64,000 bases of DNA from Beroe forskalii (Eukaryota > Ctenophora > Nuda > Beroida > Beroidae): assembly GCA_011033025.1 (NCBI GenBank), contig WFMF01000009.1, forward strand, positions 744,001 to 808,000, written 5' to 3'. A model generated the notes under the pieces. It made no database searches, had not been told where the DNA came from, and worked only from the letters and a program-made list of their open reading frames with translations. The position numbers were made by a program, and so were the translations under genes. Positions 1-11,770 of this stretch are shown piece by piece. The stretch's first letter is position 1. Each line of letters opens with the position of its first letter.

Positions 1-590
1 AGTGCACCAGCTTGAGTCCTCAACTTGTACTACTCAGTGATAAAGATCACGTACAATGTGCACCGTATTTAATGTTGACTCAATACTTCAATACTTGTGC
101 ATATTATTGCATTGCTTTGTACAATGAGAGTATTAACTCATTAACTGTTGGTTGATTAAAAAGTATCCAATCAATCGTCATTCCAGAGATCTGTGCACGT
201 TTTAATCACAGAATGTTTTATTATGGCTCTTAAAATACATCAAATGGTCATAACTTTATCCCCAACTCTCAACTAAAAGTCAATTCATAGCTTAAGCTGC
301 AGTTATTGAGCTCCTGAAGCCAGATTACGTCAGAACTGTAATATAAAGCTGTGGTTATTGACCGAAACAAGCACCATGGCAGTGACGAAAGTGACATGTC
401 ATGACGCAAACTTAATTAAAATGTTGTAACTTTGAGGGGTATCCTACCTGACATTTCACATGTGGTAGGAAGTCAGAAATACAGGGTCCAATACACCTTG
501 ACGTCAAGAAAATGATGGTTCAGCGTTCTGATCAAACCGTATACGTGTCAAATATACAATCTGTAGTGTAAGGCCGTTGTTCCTGGTCCG
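1..590. other. No gene seen (left edge)
   Basis: AT-rich sequence with stop codons in all frames. I see no splice-flanked coding block, tRNA or clear repeat here. Confidence 0.5.
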
Positions 591-800
591 TTTTTGGAGC
601 CGTTTTTGGTGCCGTTTTTCAAAAACGGTACCAAAAACGGACAAAAACGGTTCCCAGTGTTCCCGCATTTTCAACAAATACGGCGTTTTTCAAAAACGCT
701 TCCAATTATAAAAAACGGCGTTTTCAAAAACGGCGTTTTTCTAAAAACGCTTCCCATCTGCCGTTTTTGGAACCGTTTTCGAAAAACGGCAAAATATCAC
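591..800. repeat. Short CCGTTTTT/AAAAACGG inverted-repeat cluster
   Basis: The 8-mer CCGTTTTT and its complement AAAAACGG alternate many times in about 200 bases, so the segment can fold on itself at many places. The open frame crossing it (594-812) is low complexity and is a by-product of the repeat, not a gene. Confidence 0.7.
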
Positions 801-1261
801 GTGACTTGCTAAAATCACGTGGATAGTTTTCAGCAATTTCGCGAAGTTGAAAATGATTCAACTAGATTGATCTTTTTAAAACATAAACAACCCCGTTTTT
901 CTGACATTCGTACGATACACAGAAGCAAAGTTATGGTCCAATTATTGAAATAAAGTTAAAAGCTGCACTTTGCAACGATATATATTGCGAACCAAGGTTC
1001 TGCAAAAGGGTACCTACACATTTCTGATCTTAATTGTAATCATCATAATCCTAATAGACGATAATATCTCATGACATTGAAATTGTATCACGTTGCACCT
1101 GAATGAGCGACGTAACTAGGTCAACCTACCCATTTGGGCAAAACACATGTCCCCGACTTCAATGAAGAGAAATGCCAGACTGATCCCTTGACACGCCATC
1201 AATGCTTTAATAGTGTAGTATGTCAATCAATACGTCTAATGAGCTAATGTGATCCATACAG
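801..1261. other. No gene seen
   Basis: Unique-looking AT-rich DNA between the AAAAACGG cluster and the first palindrome pair; no coding or RNA signal recognised. Confidence 0.4.
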
Positions 1262-1454
1262 TTCCCGCCCTGGCCAGGGCGGTAACCCCCCGCGGTAATA
1301 AAAAAGACTGGCCAGGGGTATAAGTTAGAGATTTGAGTGTCACAGGGTGATATAATATATAATTCCCGCCCTGGCCAGGGCGGTAACCCCCCGCGGTATA
1401 ATAAAAAAGACTGGCCAGGGTATATATTAGACGAACGAGTGTCACAGGGTGATA
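1262..1454 (-). mobile_element. Pair of type-B palindromic elements (about 90 bp each)
   Basis: Two tandem units, each starting TTCCCGCCCTGGCCAGGGCGG, passing through GTAACCCCCCGCGG and ending GTGTCACAGGGTGATA. The core CCCTGGCCAGGG is palindromic and recurs inside the unit as CTGGCCAGGG. The two units differ in their middle (AGTTAGAGATTTGAG versus TATTAGACGAACGAG), and the same two subtypes recur as a pair at 19149-19349 and 58974-59154. Here the pair stands alone, without the large composite element that precedes it at the other two loci. Open frames across it are artefacts. Confidence 0.8.
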
Positions 1455-1469
1455 GCATAAGATCTTAAT

Positions 1470-3525
1470 TATAATTTCGTAAGAGCACGTGAATAATGTT
1501 TGTGCTCCCGTACACAATTAAAATTTGAGCTTGCCAAGAAAATATCAAGGAAAACGAATGCAAACGGGAAAAAAGAGGTGCCGTTGCTATGGAGATTGGA
1601 TATTTGCACACGTGCAACATAAAGTAGTTCGCAATGTAGTGTTACTATTACGTTAGTGATTTAAGCTGTCGAGATGTTGCTTTTAAATGTTGATGTTTTT
1701 AAACTTAAAAGTTCATGAGGCATGTAGGAATATTTAGGACGACAGTTTAGGACGAAGTTTAGGAAAGTAGGGAGTTATAACAAGAAATCTCTAAGCGGTA
1801 GAGTTCAACCAATGAAATAAATTCGCACTGGACGATGTCCGTACGTCTCGGCGTGTTTCAAAATTAATGAGAAGTTCACGAAGGAACACTTCACGTAAAC
1901 GTATACGTAAGGGAAAACAAAACTGTTGAACTAGCGAAATGAACAAAATGCAGTGCGCGCGCATTGTAATATTGCGCGCTGAAACTCAGCGCGCGGCGCT
2001 ATTTTTCTGCACAAAGTTATTTTAGATCGACTCACATACGTACAAGAGGAAATGCGCGGCGTAAAATGATGAATTTGATTTTGCTGTGCTTATTCTGAGC
2101 GCGCGCCATGCAAGGCCTAAAATTAATCTTTAATTCATTTCCACTTATTACGCAGCTTTATTCAACGTATACAAATGAAGGAAAAATAATAATTCACGGT
2201 AAGACCAGTCAAACATTGCGTTAGTGTTTCCTAATGCCTAACCAAGTAACCACGCGCACGTCGGTGCGTCGCAATTTTATCGTCGTTTGGCGGTTTGGTC
2301 CTTTGAGCCATCAGACAACGCACTTAGCTTCGGCAACTTCAGTTCCTATCAATCTGTTTACTTACTTAATTCTGCTGGCTCTTGGTTTCACCTAACCAGA
2401 TGCTTACGCGCGCGCGGCCTGCCGCCTGAGGAGGAACGTCGGAACGACGGCGCGCCGCGCAGAATAGGACGATGGTTAGGGCAAGCTGTTGTTAACTTGA
2501 TAAGAATTTGCGAACGAGGCGGCGCGTAGCGCCGCCGAGTGAGCAATGTAATAGCAGGCCCACCGGGCCTGCTAGTATAAGAATAATTTCGTAAGAACAC
2601 GTGAATAATGTTTGTGCTCCCGTACACAATTAAATTTGAGCTTGCCAAGAAAATATCAAGAGAAATGAATGCAAACGGGAGAAAAGAGGTGCCGTTGCTA
2701 TGGAGATTGGATATTTGCGCACGTGCAGCATAAAGTAGTTCGCAATGTAGTGTTACTATTACGTTAGTGATTTAAGATGCCAATATGTTGCTTTTAAATT
2801 TTGATGCTTTTATTAAACTTTAAATTTCATGAGCCATGTAGGAATATTTAGGACGACAGTTATTGGAAGTTTAGAAAAGTAGGAAGTTATTACAAAAAAT
2901 CTCTAAGCGGTAGAGTTCAACCGATGAAATAAATTCGCACTGAACGATGTCCGTATGTCTCGGCGTGTTTCAAAATTAATGAGAAGTTCACGAAGTTCGA
3001 TTCAGAACACTTCACGTAAACGTAAGGGAAAACAAAACTGTTGAACTAACGAAATGAACAAAATGCGGTGCGCGCGCATTGTTATATTGCGCGCTGAAAC
3101 TCTGCGCGCGGCGCTATTTTTCTGCACAAAGTTATTTTAGATCGACTCACATACGTACAAGAGGAAATGCGCGGCGCAAAGTTATGAATTTGATTTTGCT
3201 GTGCTTAGTCTGAGCGCGCGCCACGCAAGGCCTAAAATTAATCTTTAATTCATTTTCACTTATTACACAGCTTTATTCAACGTATACAAATGAAGGAAAA
3301 ATAATAATTCACGGTAAGACCAGTCAAACATTGCGTTAGTGTTCCCTAATGCCTAACCACGCGCACGTCAGTGCGTCGCAATTTTCGTCGTTTGGTCCTT
3401 TGAGCCATCAGACAATGCACTTCGGCAACTTCAGTTCCTATCAACCTATCTTTTTACTTACTTAATTCTTACTTAATTGCCGAGTGAGCAATGTAATAGC
3501 AGACCCACCGGGCCTGCTAGTAAGA
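1470..3525. repeat. 1.1-kb tandem duplication (two diverged copies)
   Basis: Copy 1 runs about 1470-2576 and copy 2 about 2577-3525. Both start with AATTTCGTAAGA.CACGTGAA and both end with GCCGAGTGAGCAATGTAATA followed by a CCACCGGGCCTGCTAGTA palindrome. Copy 2 is shorter; it lacks the GC-rich segment seen at about 2400-2520 in copy 1. Several GCGCGC-rich blocks lie inside. No coding function is recognised; the frames at 2287-2648 are conserved only as repeat. Confidence 0.85.
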
Positions 3526-3530
3526 TATAA

Positions 3531-4616
3531 GGGGGGGGGGCCAACCCCCTCAATTTTGGTGGATAAAAAAAATCGCCAATAGGGGGTTTAATTTTGGGGG
3601 TTTTGGGGGTTTTAGGGGGTTTGGGGGCTTAATTCTTAGTGCAAAAATGGGCATTTTTTCTCAAATGGTACCTTTTTGTTCCTGATTTTTGCACCATTTC
3701 AAAATGGTACCATTTTTGGTCGTGATTTTTGGCGATTTTTATAAATGGTACCATTTTTGTTCCTCATTTTTTGCACCATATCAAAATGGTACCATTTTTG
3801 TTCGTGATTTTTGGCTATTTTTAGAAATGGTACCATGTTTGTTGCCGGTTTTTGGTACCATTTTTGTTTATAATTTTTGGAACTTTTATAAAATGGTACC
3901 ATTTTTGTTTCTGATTTTCAGCATCTTTTTCAAATGGTACCATTTTGTTTCTGATTTTAACACCCTTTCAAAATGGTACCATTTTGTTCCTGATTTTTGC
4001 ACCATTTCAAAATGGTACCATTTTTGGTGGTGATTTTTGGCGATTTTTAGAAATGGTACCATTTTGTTTCCGGTTTTTGGTACCATTTTTGTTTATAATT
4101 TTTGGAACTTTTATGAAATGGTACCATTTTTGTTTCTGATTTTCAGCATATTTTTCAAATGGTACCATTTTGTTTCTGATTTTTAACATCCTTTCAAAAT
4201 GGTACCGTTTTTGTTTCAGGTAACCAGCCCCTTTTTAAATGGTACCAATTTTGTTTTTGATTTTTGGCATCATTTTTAATTGGTACCTTTTTCGTTTCTG
4301 ATTTTTCAGAAGTACCCTTTTAAAATGGTACCAATTTTTTGTCCGATTTTTTGCGCCTTTTCGAAATGGTACCTTTTTATTCGTGTTTTTTGGCAACTTT
4401 TTCAAATGGTACTTTTTGTTTCTTCATTTTGGTGCTTTTTTGAATCATACTAGAATAATTTCTGCTGTCGATAGGGGGTTTAATTTTGGGGGGTTTAATT
4501 TTTGCTGTCGATAGGGGGTTTAATTTTGGGGGGTTTAATTTAACCCCCTGGTGGATATAACAAATTTCCAATAGGGGGCTTAATTTTGGGGGGTTTTGGG
4601 GGGTTGGCCCCCCCCC
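3531..4616. mobile_element. TIR-bounded element filled with GGTACC minisatellite
   Basis: The ends are inverted: the left begins with a G run then GGCCAACCCCC, and the right ends GGGGGTTGGCC then a C run. Both subterminal parts contain TTTAATTTTGGGGG-type motifs. TATAA occurs directly outside each end (3526-3530 and 4617-4621), a plausible 5-bp target duplication. The interior (about 3664-4420) is a minisatellite of roughly 40-70 bp units built on AAATGGTACCATTTTTG, itself palindromic around GGTACC. No transposase is encoded, so it would be non-autonomous. Frames on both strands are repeat artefacts. Confidence 0.7.
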
Positions 4617-5491
4617 TATAAGATTAATAATATATAATATCATGATAATTGGGAGCAAATTTAAAACGATGAGATCTCAAGAACGGGAAATGGTAGAGCC
4701 ATGATCGAGGTCAGGTTTTGTTGATCTAAGATGGGAAAATGTTATAGGCTATAAGAGAAGTTCTGGTGACGTCATTTTCACGTCATTATGACGTCATCAA
4801 CTTAGCGAAATTATATTTCTTTTTTAGCGAAAATAGGCTATTTTCGAGCGCATTTTTCACCAAGAAGGAAAGGAGATAGCTGTCTGATTTTTCAGAATGA
4901 TTTTTAGCAAATTTAAAGAGCTTTCAGAAAATCATATGGATCATTGGGCTATCTCGATTTTTCATCGAGATATACACGATTTTCTAAGGTACGGTGAAAA
5001 ATCGATTTCAAAATTTTAGGAGAAAAACTTAAACGAGTGATATGTCAAGAACTGCGACTTATCTTGAGATGAGACCGGTCAAAGTATGTTGTACTAAAGC
5101 GGAATTGTGTGATAGGCTATATGGGAAGTTGGTTTGAGGCTGTTTTGGTGCGGTGATGACGTCATCAAAATCGCGTAAAACCACTAAAATAACGTATTTT
5201 GTGATAGAACGCTATTTTGCGCTACTTTGAACATCTCTAACACCAAGAGTTTTCATCAGATTATTTTTTGTTTTGACATGCTGCTTTTAGACCTTGAGGT
5301 TTAGCTATAAAACGAGTTTCAGGACGATCGGTCGAAGATTGTTGTCGTGGAAGGCTTCTAAAAATTGAACTGCAAATTGATTGAAATTATGATTATGACA
5401 AAAATTTGTACTGTAGTCCTATTCTGTGATACGATGGTGAACTGATAATGGTTTCTCCATGTCTCGTAGTACATACATCTGTCAAGATATC

Positions 5492-5634
5492 ACCACCAAA
5501 ACCGTTGGACGGTTGGTCTAGTAACCCCCCGCGGGTTTGGATGTGACAACGGAACCTGAAAAGAGACAAAATGGGCTGATCACATCCAAACCAGCGGGGG
5601 GTTACTAGACCAACCGTCCAACGGTTTTGGTGGT
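5492..5634. repeat. Hairpin A (143 bp)
   Basis: Near-perfect inverted repeat with arms of about 55 bp. It opens ACCACCAAAACCGTTGGACG, passes through GGTCTAGTAACCCCCCGC and GGTTTGGATGTGA, and closes with the complement, around a loop of about 35 bases that includes CCTGAAAAGAGACAAAATGG. The length is almost constant in all five copies of the window. Confidence 0.85.
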
Positions 5635-6747
5635 TATATAATAGATATATCATGATAATTGGGAGCAAATTTAAAACGATGAGATGTCAAGAACGGGAAA
5701 TGGTAGAGCCATGATCGAGGTCAGGTTTTGTTGATCTAAGATGGGAAAATGTTATAGGCTATAAGAGAAGTTCTGGTGACGTCATTATCACGTCACTATG
5801 ACGTCATCAACTTAGCGAAATTTTATTTATTTTTTAGGTCATCTTTGTGCTCATTTTTCACCAAGAAGGAATGGAGATAGCTCAAAAATGTTGAAAAATC
5901 GTTAGTTGGAAATTTAAAGAGCTTTCAGAAAATCATACGGATCATCGGGCTATCTCGATTTTTCATCGAGATATACGCTATTTTCTAAGGTACGGTGAAA
6001 AATCGATTTCCAAATTATAGGTCAAAACTTAAACGAGTGAGATGTACAACGTATCTTGAGATGAGACCGGTCAAAGTATGTTATAATAAGGTGGAATTGC
6101 TTGATAGGCTATATGGGAAGTTGGTTTGAGCCTATTTTGGTGCAGTGATGACGTCATCAAAATCGCGTAAAACCACTAAAATAACGTATTTTGTGATAGA
6201 ACGCTATTTTGCGCTACTTTGAACATCTCTAACACAAAGAGTTTTCATCAGATTAATTTTTACTTTGATATGCTGCTTTTAGACCTTGAGGTTTAGCTAT
6301 AAAACGAGTTTCAGGACGATCAGTCGAAGATTGTTGTCGTGGGAGGCTTCTAAAAATTGAACTGCAAATTGATTGAAATTATGTTTATGACAAAAATTTG
6401 TACTGTAGTCCTATTCTGTGATACGATGGTGAACTGATAATGGTTTCTCCATGTCTCGTAGTGCATAGGGATAGTGAATATACGATGGACTAGTGAAGCA
6501 CGTGAGTTCACGCGGACGTTTTGTAGAAATTAGGGGATTTGAAGAAATTGATATTTACACGGGATTTTCGACTTGATTACGTTGAAATGAGTTCAAATAC
6601 GACTAATGCACGTGAAATTAGATCTTAGTGCTACATTTCAGCACGTGAGTTCACGCGTACCTTTTGTAGAAATTAGGGAATTTGAAGAAATTGATATTTA
6701 CACGGGATTTTCGACTTGATTACGTTGGAATGAGTTCAAATACGACT

Positions 6748-7110
6748 AACGGGGTCCGAATAACGGGGGTCCGACTAACGGGGGTCCGAATTACGGGGGT
6801 CTGAATAACGGGGGTCTGAAACGGGGGTCCAATGGGTCCGAATGACAGGGGGTCGAATAGCGGGGTCCGAATAACAGGGCCCGAATGACGGGGGTCCGAA
6901 TGACGGGGGGTCCGAATAACGGGGGTCGAATAAAGGGGTCCGAATAACGGGGGTCCAAATAACGGGGGTCCGAATAACGGGGGTCCAAATAACGGAGGTC
7001 CAAATAACGGGGGTCCGAATAACGGGGGTCCGAATAACGGGGGTCCGAATGACGGGGGTCCAAATAACGGGGGTCCGAATAACGGGGGTCCGAATAACGG
7101 GGGTCCGAAT
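6748..7110 (-). repeat. 15-bp satellite (CGGACCCCCGTTATT), minus strand
   Basis: About 24 tandem units. Because 15 is a multiple of 3 and the unit has no stop in two frames, long overlapping frames (FGPPL and YSDPR repeats) appear; they lack any other coding sign. The same array occurs at 16085-16440 and 58107-58317, always inside the composite element. Confidence 0.9.
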
Positions 7111-7127
7111 ACATCTGTCAAGATATC

Positions 7128-7269
7128 ACCACCAAAACCGTTGGGATTTGGTCTAGTAACCCCCCGCGGGTTTGGATGTGACAACGGAACCTGAAAAGGT
7201 CAAAAATGGACTGATCACATCCAAACCAGCGGGGGGTTACTAGACCAACCGTCCAACGGTTTTGGTGGT
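7128..7269. repeat. Hairpin A (142 bp)
   Basis: Second hairpin of composite copy 1, same arms as 5492-5634 with a small deletion in the left arm (GTTGGGATTTGG instead of GTTGGACGGTTGG). Confidence 0.85.
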
Positions 7270-7789
7270 ATAAATATAATGAGAATATGAGATCGTTACA
7301 CATTACACAATGATTAATTTCAAGTTTGTTACTTATCTTCCTACTTTCCTAACGACAACTATAGTCAACTCAGATATGACAAAGGGGTGAAGAATAGACC
7401 CTCAAAGAGTCCAAGTATGGCGCTATACTGTTGAGCCGGTTACATCTCTGGTGTTGGAAATTGTTTCATACATGGACAAAGGATCAAATTTATCAGAATT
7501 ATTTTTCTTAGGATTTCATGAAATAGTTTTGCTGCACGGTGGCTCCGAAAATGGCCAAATTCAGAAATTTCAATTCGATCACTTCATCGTGCCACTGTAC
7601 TCATAATTTTGATTAATTAAAATGGCGTAACAATGTTGCTTTTTGTGCTTTTGTGACAGAAACATCAAATTTTCATAAGATGTTTCAATTTTCACTTCAC
7701 GGGGAGCTCAACTTCGGGACTTATAACCTGCATAGTGCATAATTTGGTGGAAATCAGGTCATACGAGCGAATCACTGCGGGAGACTCCC
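7270..7789. other. No gene seen
   Basis: Spacer between composite copy 1 and the next minisatellite; no coding or RNA feature recognised. Confidence 0.4.
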
Positions 7790-8690
7790 GGGAGTCCTCC
7801 GAGACTCCTCCGGGAGTACTGCGGGAGTACCTTGAGAGTCCTCCCGAGTACCTTCCGAGAGTCCTCCGGGAGTATTCCGAGAGTCCTCCGAGTACCTGAG
7901 TACTCCCGGAGTCCCCCTGGGAGTGCCACGGGAGTACCCTGGGAGTACCACGGAGTACCCCGAGTCCTCGAGAGTCCTACGGGAGACATGGGAGTACCCC
8001 TGGGAGTCCTCCGAGCCTCCGAGAGTCCCTTGGAGTACCCGAGAGTCCCGGGAGGCTCCGAGAGTCCTCCGGGAGTACTCCGAGAGTCCTCCGAGTACTC
8101 CGAGAGTCCTACGGGAGCATTCGAGAGTCCTCCGGGAGTACTCCGAGAGTCCTCCGGGAGTACTCCGAGAGTCCTCCGGGAGTACTCCGAGAGTCCTCCG
8201 GGAGTACTCCGAGAGTCCTACGGGAGTACCCCGGGAGTCCTCCGGGAGTACTCCGAGAGTCCTCCGGTAGTACTCCGAGAGTCCTCCGGGAGTACTCCGG
8301 GAGTACCACGGGAGTGCCACGGGAGTACCACGAGAGTACCACGGGAGTGCCACGGGAGTACCCCGGAAGTCCCTCGAGAGTCCTACGGGAGTACCCCGGG
8401 AGTACTACGGAGTCCTATTTGAGTACCCCTGAGTCCCTGAGTCCTAATGAGTACCCCGCAATTAGCCAGGCTTACCTCACAGGTGCCGCTGAGTCTTACG
8501 GAGTATTCCGGAGTAACGGGGACCTCGGAGACTCGAGTACTCCCGCAGTACTGCTGGGACTCCTGTAGAACTTTGAGTACTCCTGCAGTACTCCTGCGGA
8601 CCCTGTAGAACTCCTGCAATTCTGTAGGACTCTCGAGGGACTCCCGGGGTACTCCTGCAGGACTCCCTGAGGACTCCCCGGGTACCCCAG
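7790..8690. repeat. GC-rich 22-bp minisatellite
   Basis: Units based on GAGAGTCCTCCGGGAGTACTCC with single-base and length variants. The unit is partly palindromic (GGAGTACTCC). Frames stay open on both strands (7772-8353 minus, 7832-8422 plus), encoding Ser/Arg/Gly/Pro repeats with no domain. I read them as artefacts. Confidence 0.85.
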
Positions 8691-8714
8691 GCATAGTTGC
8701 CGAATCAGCCTTCT

Positions 8715-8760
8715 TTCGGCAGGGCGCCCTGCTTTGCCCCTGCCTTTACGCCCTGCCGAA
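8715..8760. repeat. Short hairpin TTCGGCAGGGCG / CGCCCTGCCGAA
   Basis: 12-bp perfect arms separated by about 22 GC-rich bases with a second nested CGCCCTGC. Small foldback; origin unknown. Confidence 0.6.
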
Positions 8761-9149
8761 CAATGTCAACCCTGCTTTAGAAGGGCATTTTTGAGTGGGT
8801 ACCTGACCAGAAAAGGTACCAATTTATATAAATTTAATTAGAAAGTTAGAATTTTATCCAAAAATCCCATCTTTGAGATGTTTGCAAAAGGGCAAAATTG
8901 AACTTATCGCCAACAACCACAAACAGTTTAGTTGGTAGAACAACTAAGGGTTTGAAGTGAAGGTGAATATTTGAGAAGTATATGGTCAGTTCTAGGCAGA
9001 AAAAATTCCCAACTATATTATTTTTGCTAATGCAAGTCAGGTCTTCTTGATTTTGCTCTAAAATTTTATAAATTGTGCATAGTCAACTGTGTAATTTAAT
9101 ATCACATAATAAATGTTAATTGCTGTAGATGATTTCAAGATAGTGTCCA

Positions 9150-10615
9150 TTTAACAAGGTAAACTAGAAAAATTGGTTTCAAAAAGGTACTCATTTCACT
9201 GTTCACAAAAATGTATCTATTCAAAAGTTACACTAGAGCAAATTATTGTCAAAAAGGATATCAAAAAGAGAAAATGAGAGATAGGTTCCTGATTGTTTTA
9301 AAAAAGGAACTTATTGAACAAGTTACAATAGTGAAAATCATTGTTTTCAAAAAGGTACCTATTTTAGAAGTTACATTATGTAGAAAATGTTTGTTTTCAA
9401 AAAGGCACCAATTCCACAAGTTACACTTGAAAAATCATTATTTCAATATACCTAGGTACCTAATTACCTATTTCTCAAGTTACACTGGAGAAAGGGATTG
9501 TTTTCAAAAAGGTGTCTATTTCATAAGTTACACCAGAGAAAATGACTGTTTTCAAAAATGACTATTTCTCAAGTTACACTGGAGAAAGGGATTGTTTTCA
9601 AAAAGGTGTCTATTTCATAAGTTACACCAGAGAAAATGACTGTTTTCAAAAAAGGTACATATTTCATGGGGTCCTCTAAAGAAAATGATTGTTCTCAACA
9701 AGGTACCCATTTCACAAGGTTCACTAGAGAAAATCATTGTTATCGAAAAGGGACCTATTTCACAAGTTACACTATCTAGAAAATTGTTGTTTTCAAAAAG
9801 GTACCGATTCCACAAGTTTGAAGTTCCACTTGAAAAAATCATTGTTTCCAAAAAGTACCTTTTTTGCAAGTTACATTGATTGTTTTCAAAAAGGTACCTA
9901 TTTCATGAGTAACACTAGAGAAAATGATTGTTTTCAAAAAGTTACTTATTTCATAAGGCCCTCTAAAGAAAATGATTGTTTTCAAAAAGATACCTATTTC
10001 ACAAGTTACACTAGAGAAAATCTTTGTTTTAAAAAAGATACCTGGTTTAGAAGTTAACTTATCTAGAAAATGTTTGTTTTCAAAAAGGCACCAATTCCAC
10101 TAGTTCCACTTGAAAAAATCATTGTTTTCAAGGAGGTACCTATTTCACAAGTTACACAGGAGAAATTGATTGTTTTCAAAAGGTACCTATTTCAAAAGCT
10201 ACATAGAAAGTGATTGTTTCCAAAGAGGTACCTATTTCACAAGGTCCTCTCAAGAAAATTATTGTTCTAAAAAGGTACCCATTTCACAAGGTCACTAGAG
10301 AAAATCATTGTTATCGAAAAGGTACCTATTTCTTAAGTTACTCTATCTAGAAAATGGTTGTTTTCAAAAAGGTACCTATTTCACAAGTTTGAAGTTCCAC
10401 TTGAAAAAATCATTGTTTCCAAAAAAAGTACCTTTTTTGCAAGTTACATTGATTGTTTCAAAAGAATTTATTTCATAAGTAACACTAGAAAATGATTGTT
10501 TTCAAAAAGGTACCTATTTCACAAGGTCCTCTAAAGAAAATGATTGTTTTCAAAAAGATACCTATTTCACAAGTTACACTAGAGAAAATCATTGTTTTAA
10601 AAAAGGTACCTGGTC
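9150..10615 (+). repeat. 48-bp minisatellite
   Basis: About thirty diverged units of roughly 48 bases built from GATTGTTTTCAAAAAGGTAC, CTATTTCACAAGTTACACTA and GAGAAAAT. Higher-order grouping is visible: the block with CACAAGTTTGAAGTTCCACT recurs about 580-590 bp apart (near 9810 and 10390). Small Cys/Lys/His-rich frames across it are not convincing genes. Confidence 0.85.
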
Positions 10616-11520
10616 ATCAATAGTTGGATTAAGGTTACAATTCCAACTAGCTCACATTTAACCACTACTATAAAACAAATTGGTGAATTCATATTGAAAC
10701 CAGTTACACCACTCAGAAGGCATTGAGCTGTCGACCAAGCATAAATTTGATCCTTCCAAAGCCTTCTGGTGAGAACCAAGGGGCCCAAAAAATTGGTGAA
10801 AAAAGGCCAAAATTGGCAATTTAGGGGACAAGTACTCCAATTAACCACAAGGTGGCAAATATTGAGAAAAGTATAAATCTCTGAGGACCCTTGACAGGTT
10901 TTACTCCCCTTTGCTTTTTTTGGACAGGATTTGAGCGGGTACCGCCTTTCAGGAGAAAGCTTGATTTGAGAGGTCTTCATGATAAATGTTGGGTTATTGA
11001 CGATATTAATGATATGTTTAAATTGTTTCACTGTCAGCAAACTTCATTTTTCTCAATCAAGCGATACCTGTTTACAGTTGGATAAGTTTAGTTGCCAATT
11101 GTCTAAATTTTTCCAATTTATACAAGTCTGGAAGCGCCATGAAAATAGCAGAATAAAGCACATTATTTTAGCAGTTAAGAAGACCCTAATCTATTTTAAG
11201 CAGCAGCCTTGCAGGTGCAGTATTGCTACCGACCTCGACCGATGAGCTTCTAATCTTAGTGTTTTAAATTCAGTTGAAACTATTTTTTCTCTACAGTATA
11301 AATCAATTGATTGTACATTTTGATCATTTCAAACAAATTGTTGAATTACACTGATTTGGTTGTATACATTTGAATCCTTCATATTAACATGAGTCGGCTA
11401 TATAAATGCGATGACGTCATGCAATCACGTAACGAAAACCGCGCCACTAAAAACTGTGTCGTTCGCGTTGGGAAATGGTCGCGAGCTTTGTACAGTAAAA
11501 AGCTTCACTTCAGAAATAGG
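10616..11520. other. No gene recognised
   Basis: Short frames occur on both strands (for example 10597-11040 minus), but they have no recognisable domain, no long exon and no consistent splice pattern. I leave this stretch unannotated. Confidence 0.35.
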
Positions 11521-11770
11521 GGTACGGTGGCCGAGCAGACTCCACTTTTTTATAAAAAATTTTCGCAAATTTTTTTATAAAAAATTTTTCATAAAAAATT
11601 TTTTATGTAAAAATTTTTGAGCCTTTCGTCCAACCCCGTGGCCGAGGAGGATCACTTTTTTTACTATAAAAAATTTTTCAAGAAAAAAACATGAAAAGTT
11701 TTTTAGGCTCACTTTTTAAAAAATTGAGCCTCTTCATGCCCGTGGCCGAGGAGGCTCACTCCAGGGCATC
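11521..11770 (+). repeat. GGCCGAGGAGG / AAAAATTTTTT dispersed repeat
   Basis: Alternating blocks of GTGGCCGAGGAGGCTCACT and runs such as TTTTTTATAAAAAATTTTTC. The same blocks occur in opposite orientation at 21690-21898, so this is a dispersed family that folds on itself. Confidence 0.65.

Larger units (their letters stand above)
4640..7269 (-). mobile_element. Composite hairpin/satellite element, copy 1
   Basis: Read on the minus strand: hairpin A (7269-7128), a short CAAGATATC-type link, a 15-bp satellite (7110-6748), an about 830-bp body, hairpin A again (5634-5492), then a second body ending near 4640 with TGCTCCCAATTATCATGAT. The body is shared with 16.1-19.1 kb and 55.9-58.9 kb. It has no open frame but carries several TGACGTCA sites and a self-complementary ATCTCGATTTTTCATCGAGAT. 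In this copy the closing type-B pair is replaced by the GGTACC element just beyond 4620. Confidence 0.75.

Noticed and set aside
6720-7184. Long FGPPL/YSDPR frames (also at 16070-16468 and 58069-58341)
   Set aside because: They are produced by a 15-bp satellite that is a multiple of three and stop-free in more than one frame; no start context, no non-repeat sequence, and frames open on overlapping phases.
7772-8422. Ser/Arg/Gly-rich frames of about 195 codons on both strands
   Set aside because: Artefact of a GC-rich 22-bp minisatellite; both strands and several phases are open at the same time.
7790-10615. CRISPR-like appearance of regular repeats
   Set aside because: Units are contiguous and diverged without unique spacers, and the genome is eukaryotic; these are minisatellites.
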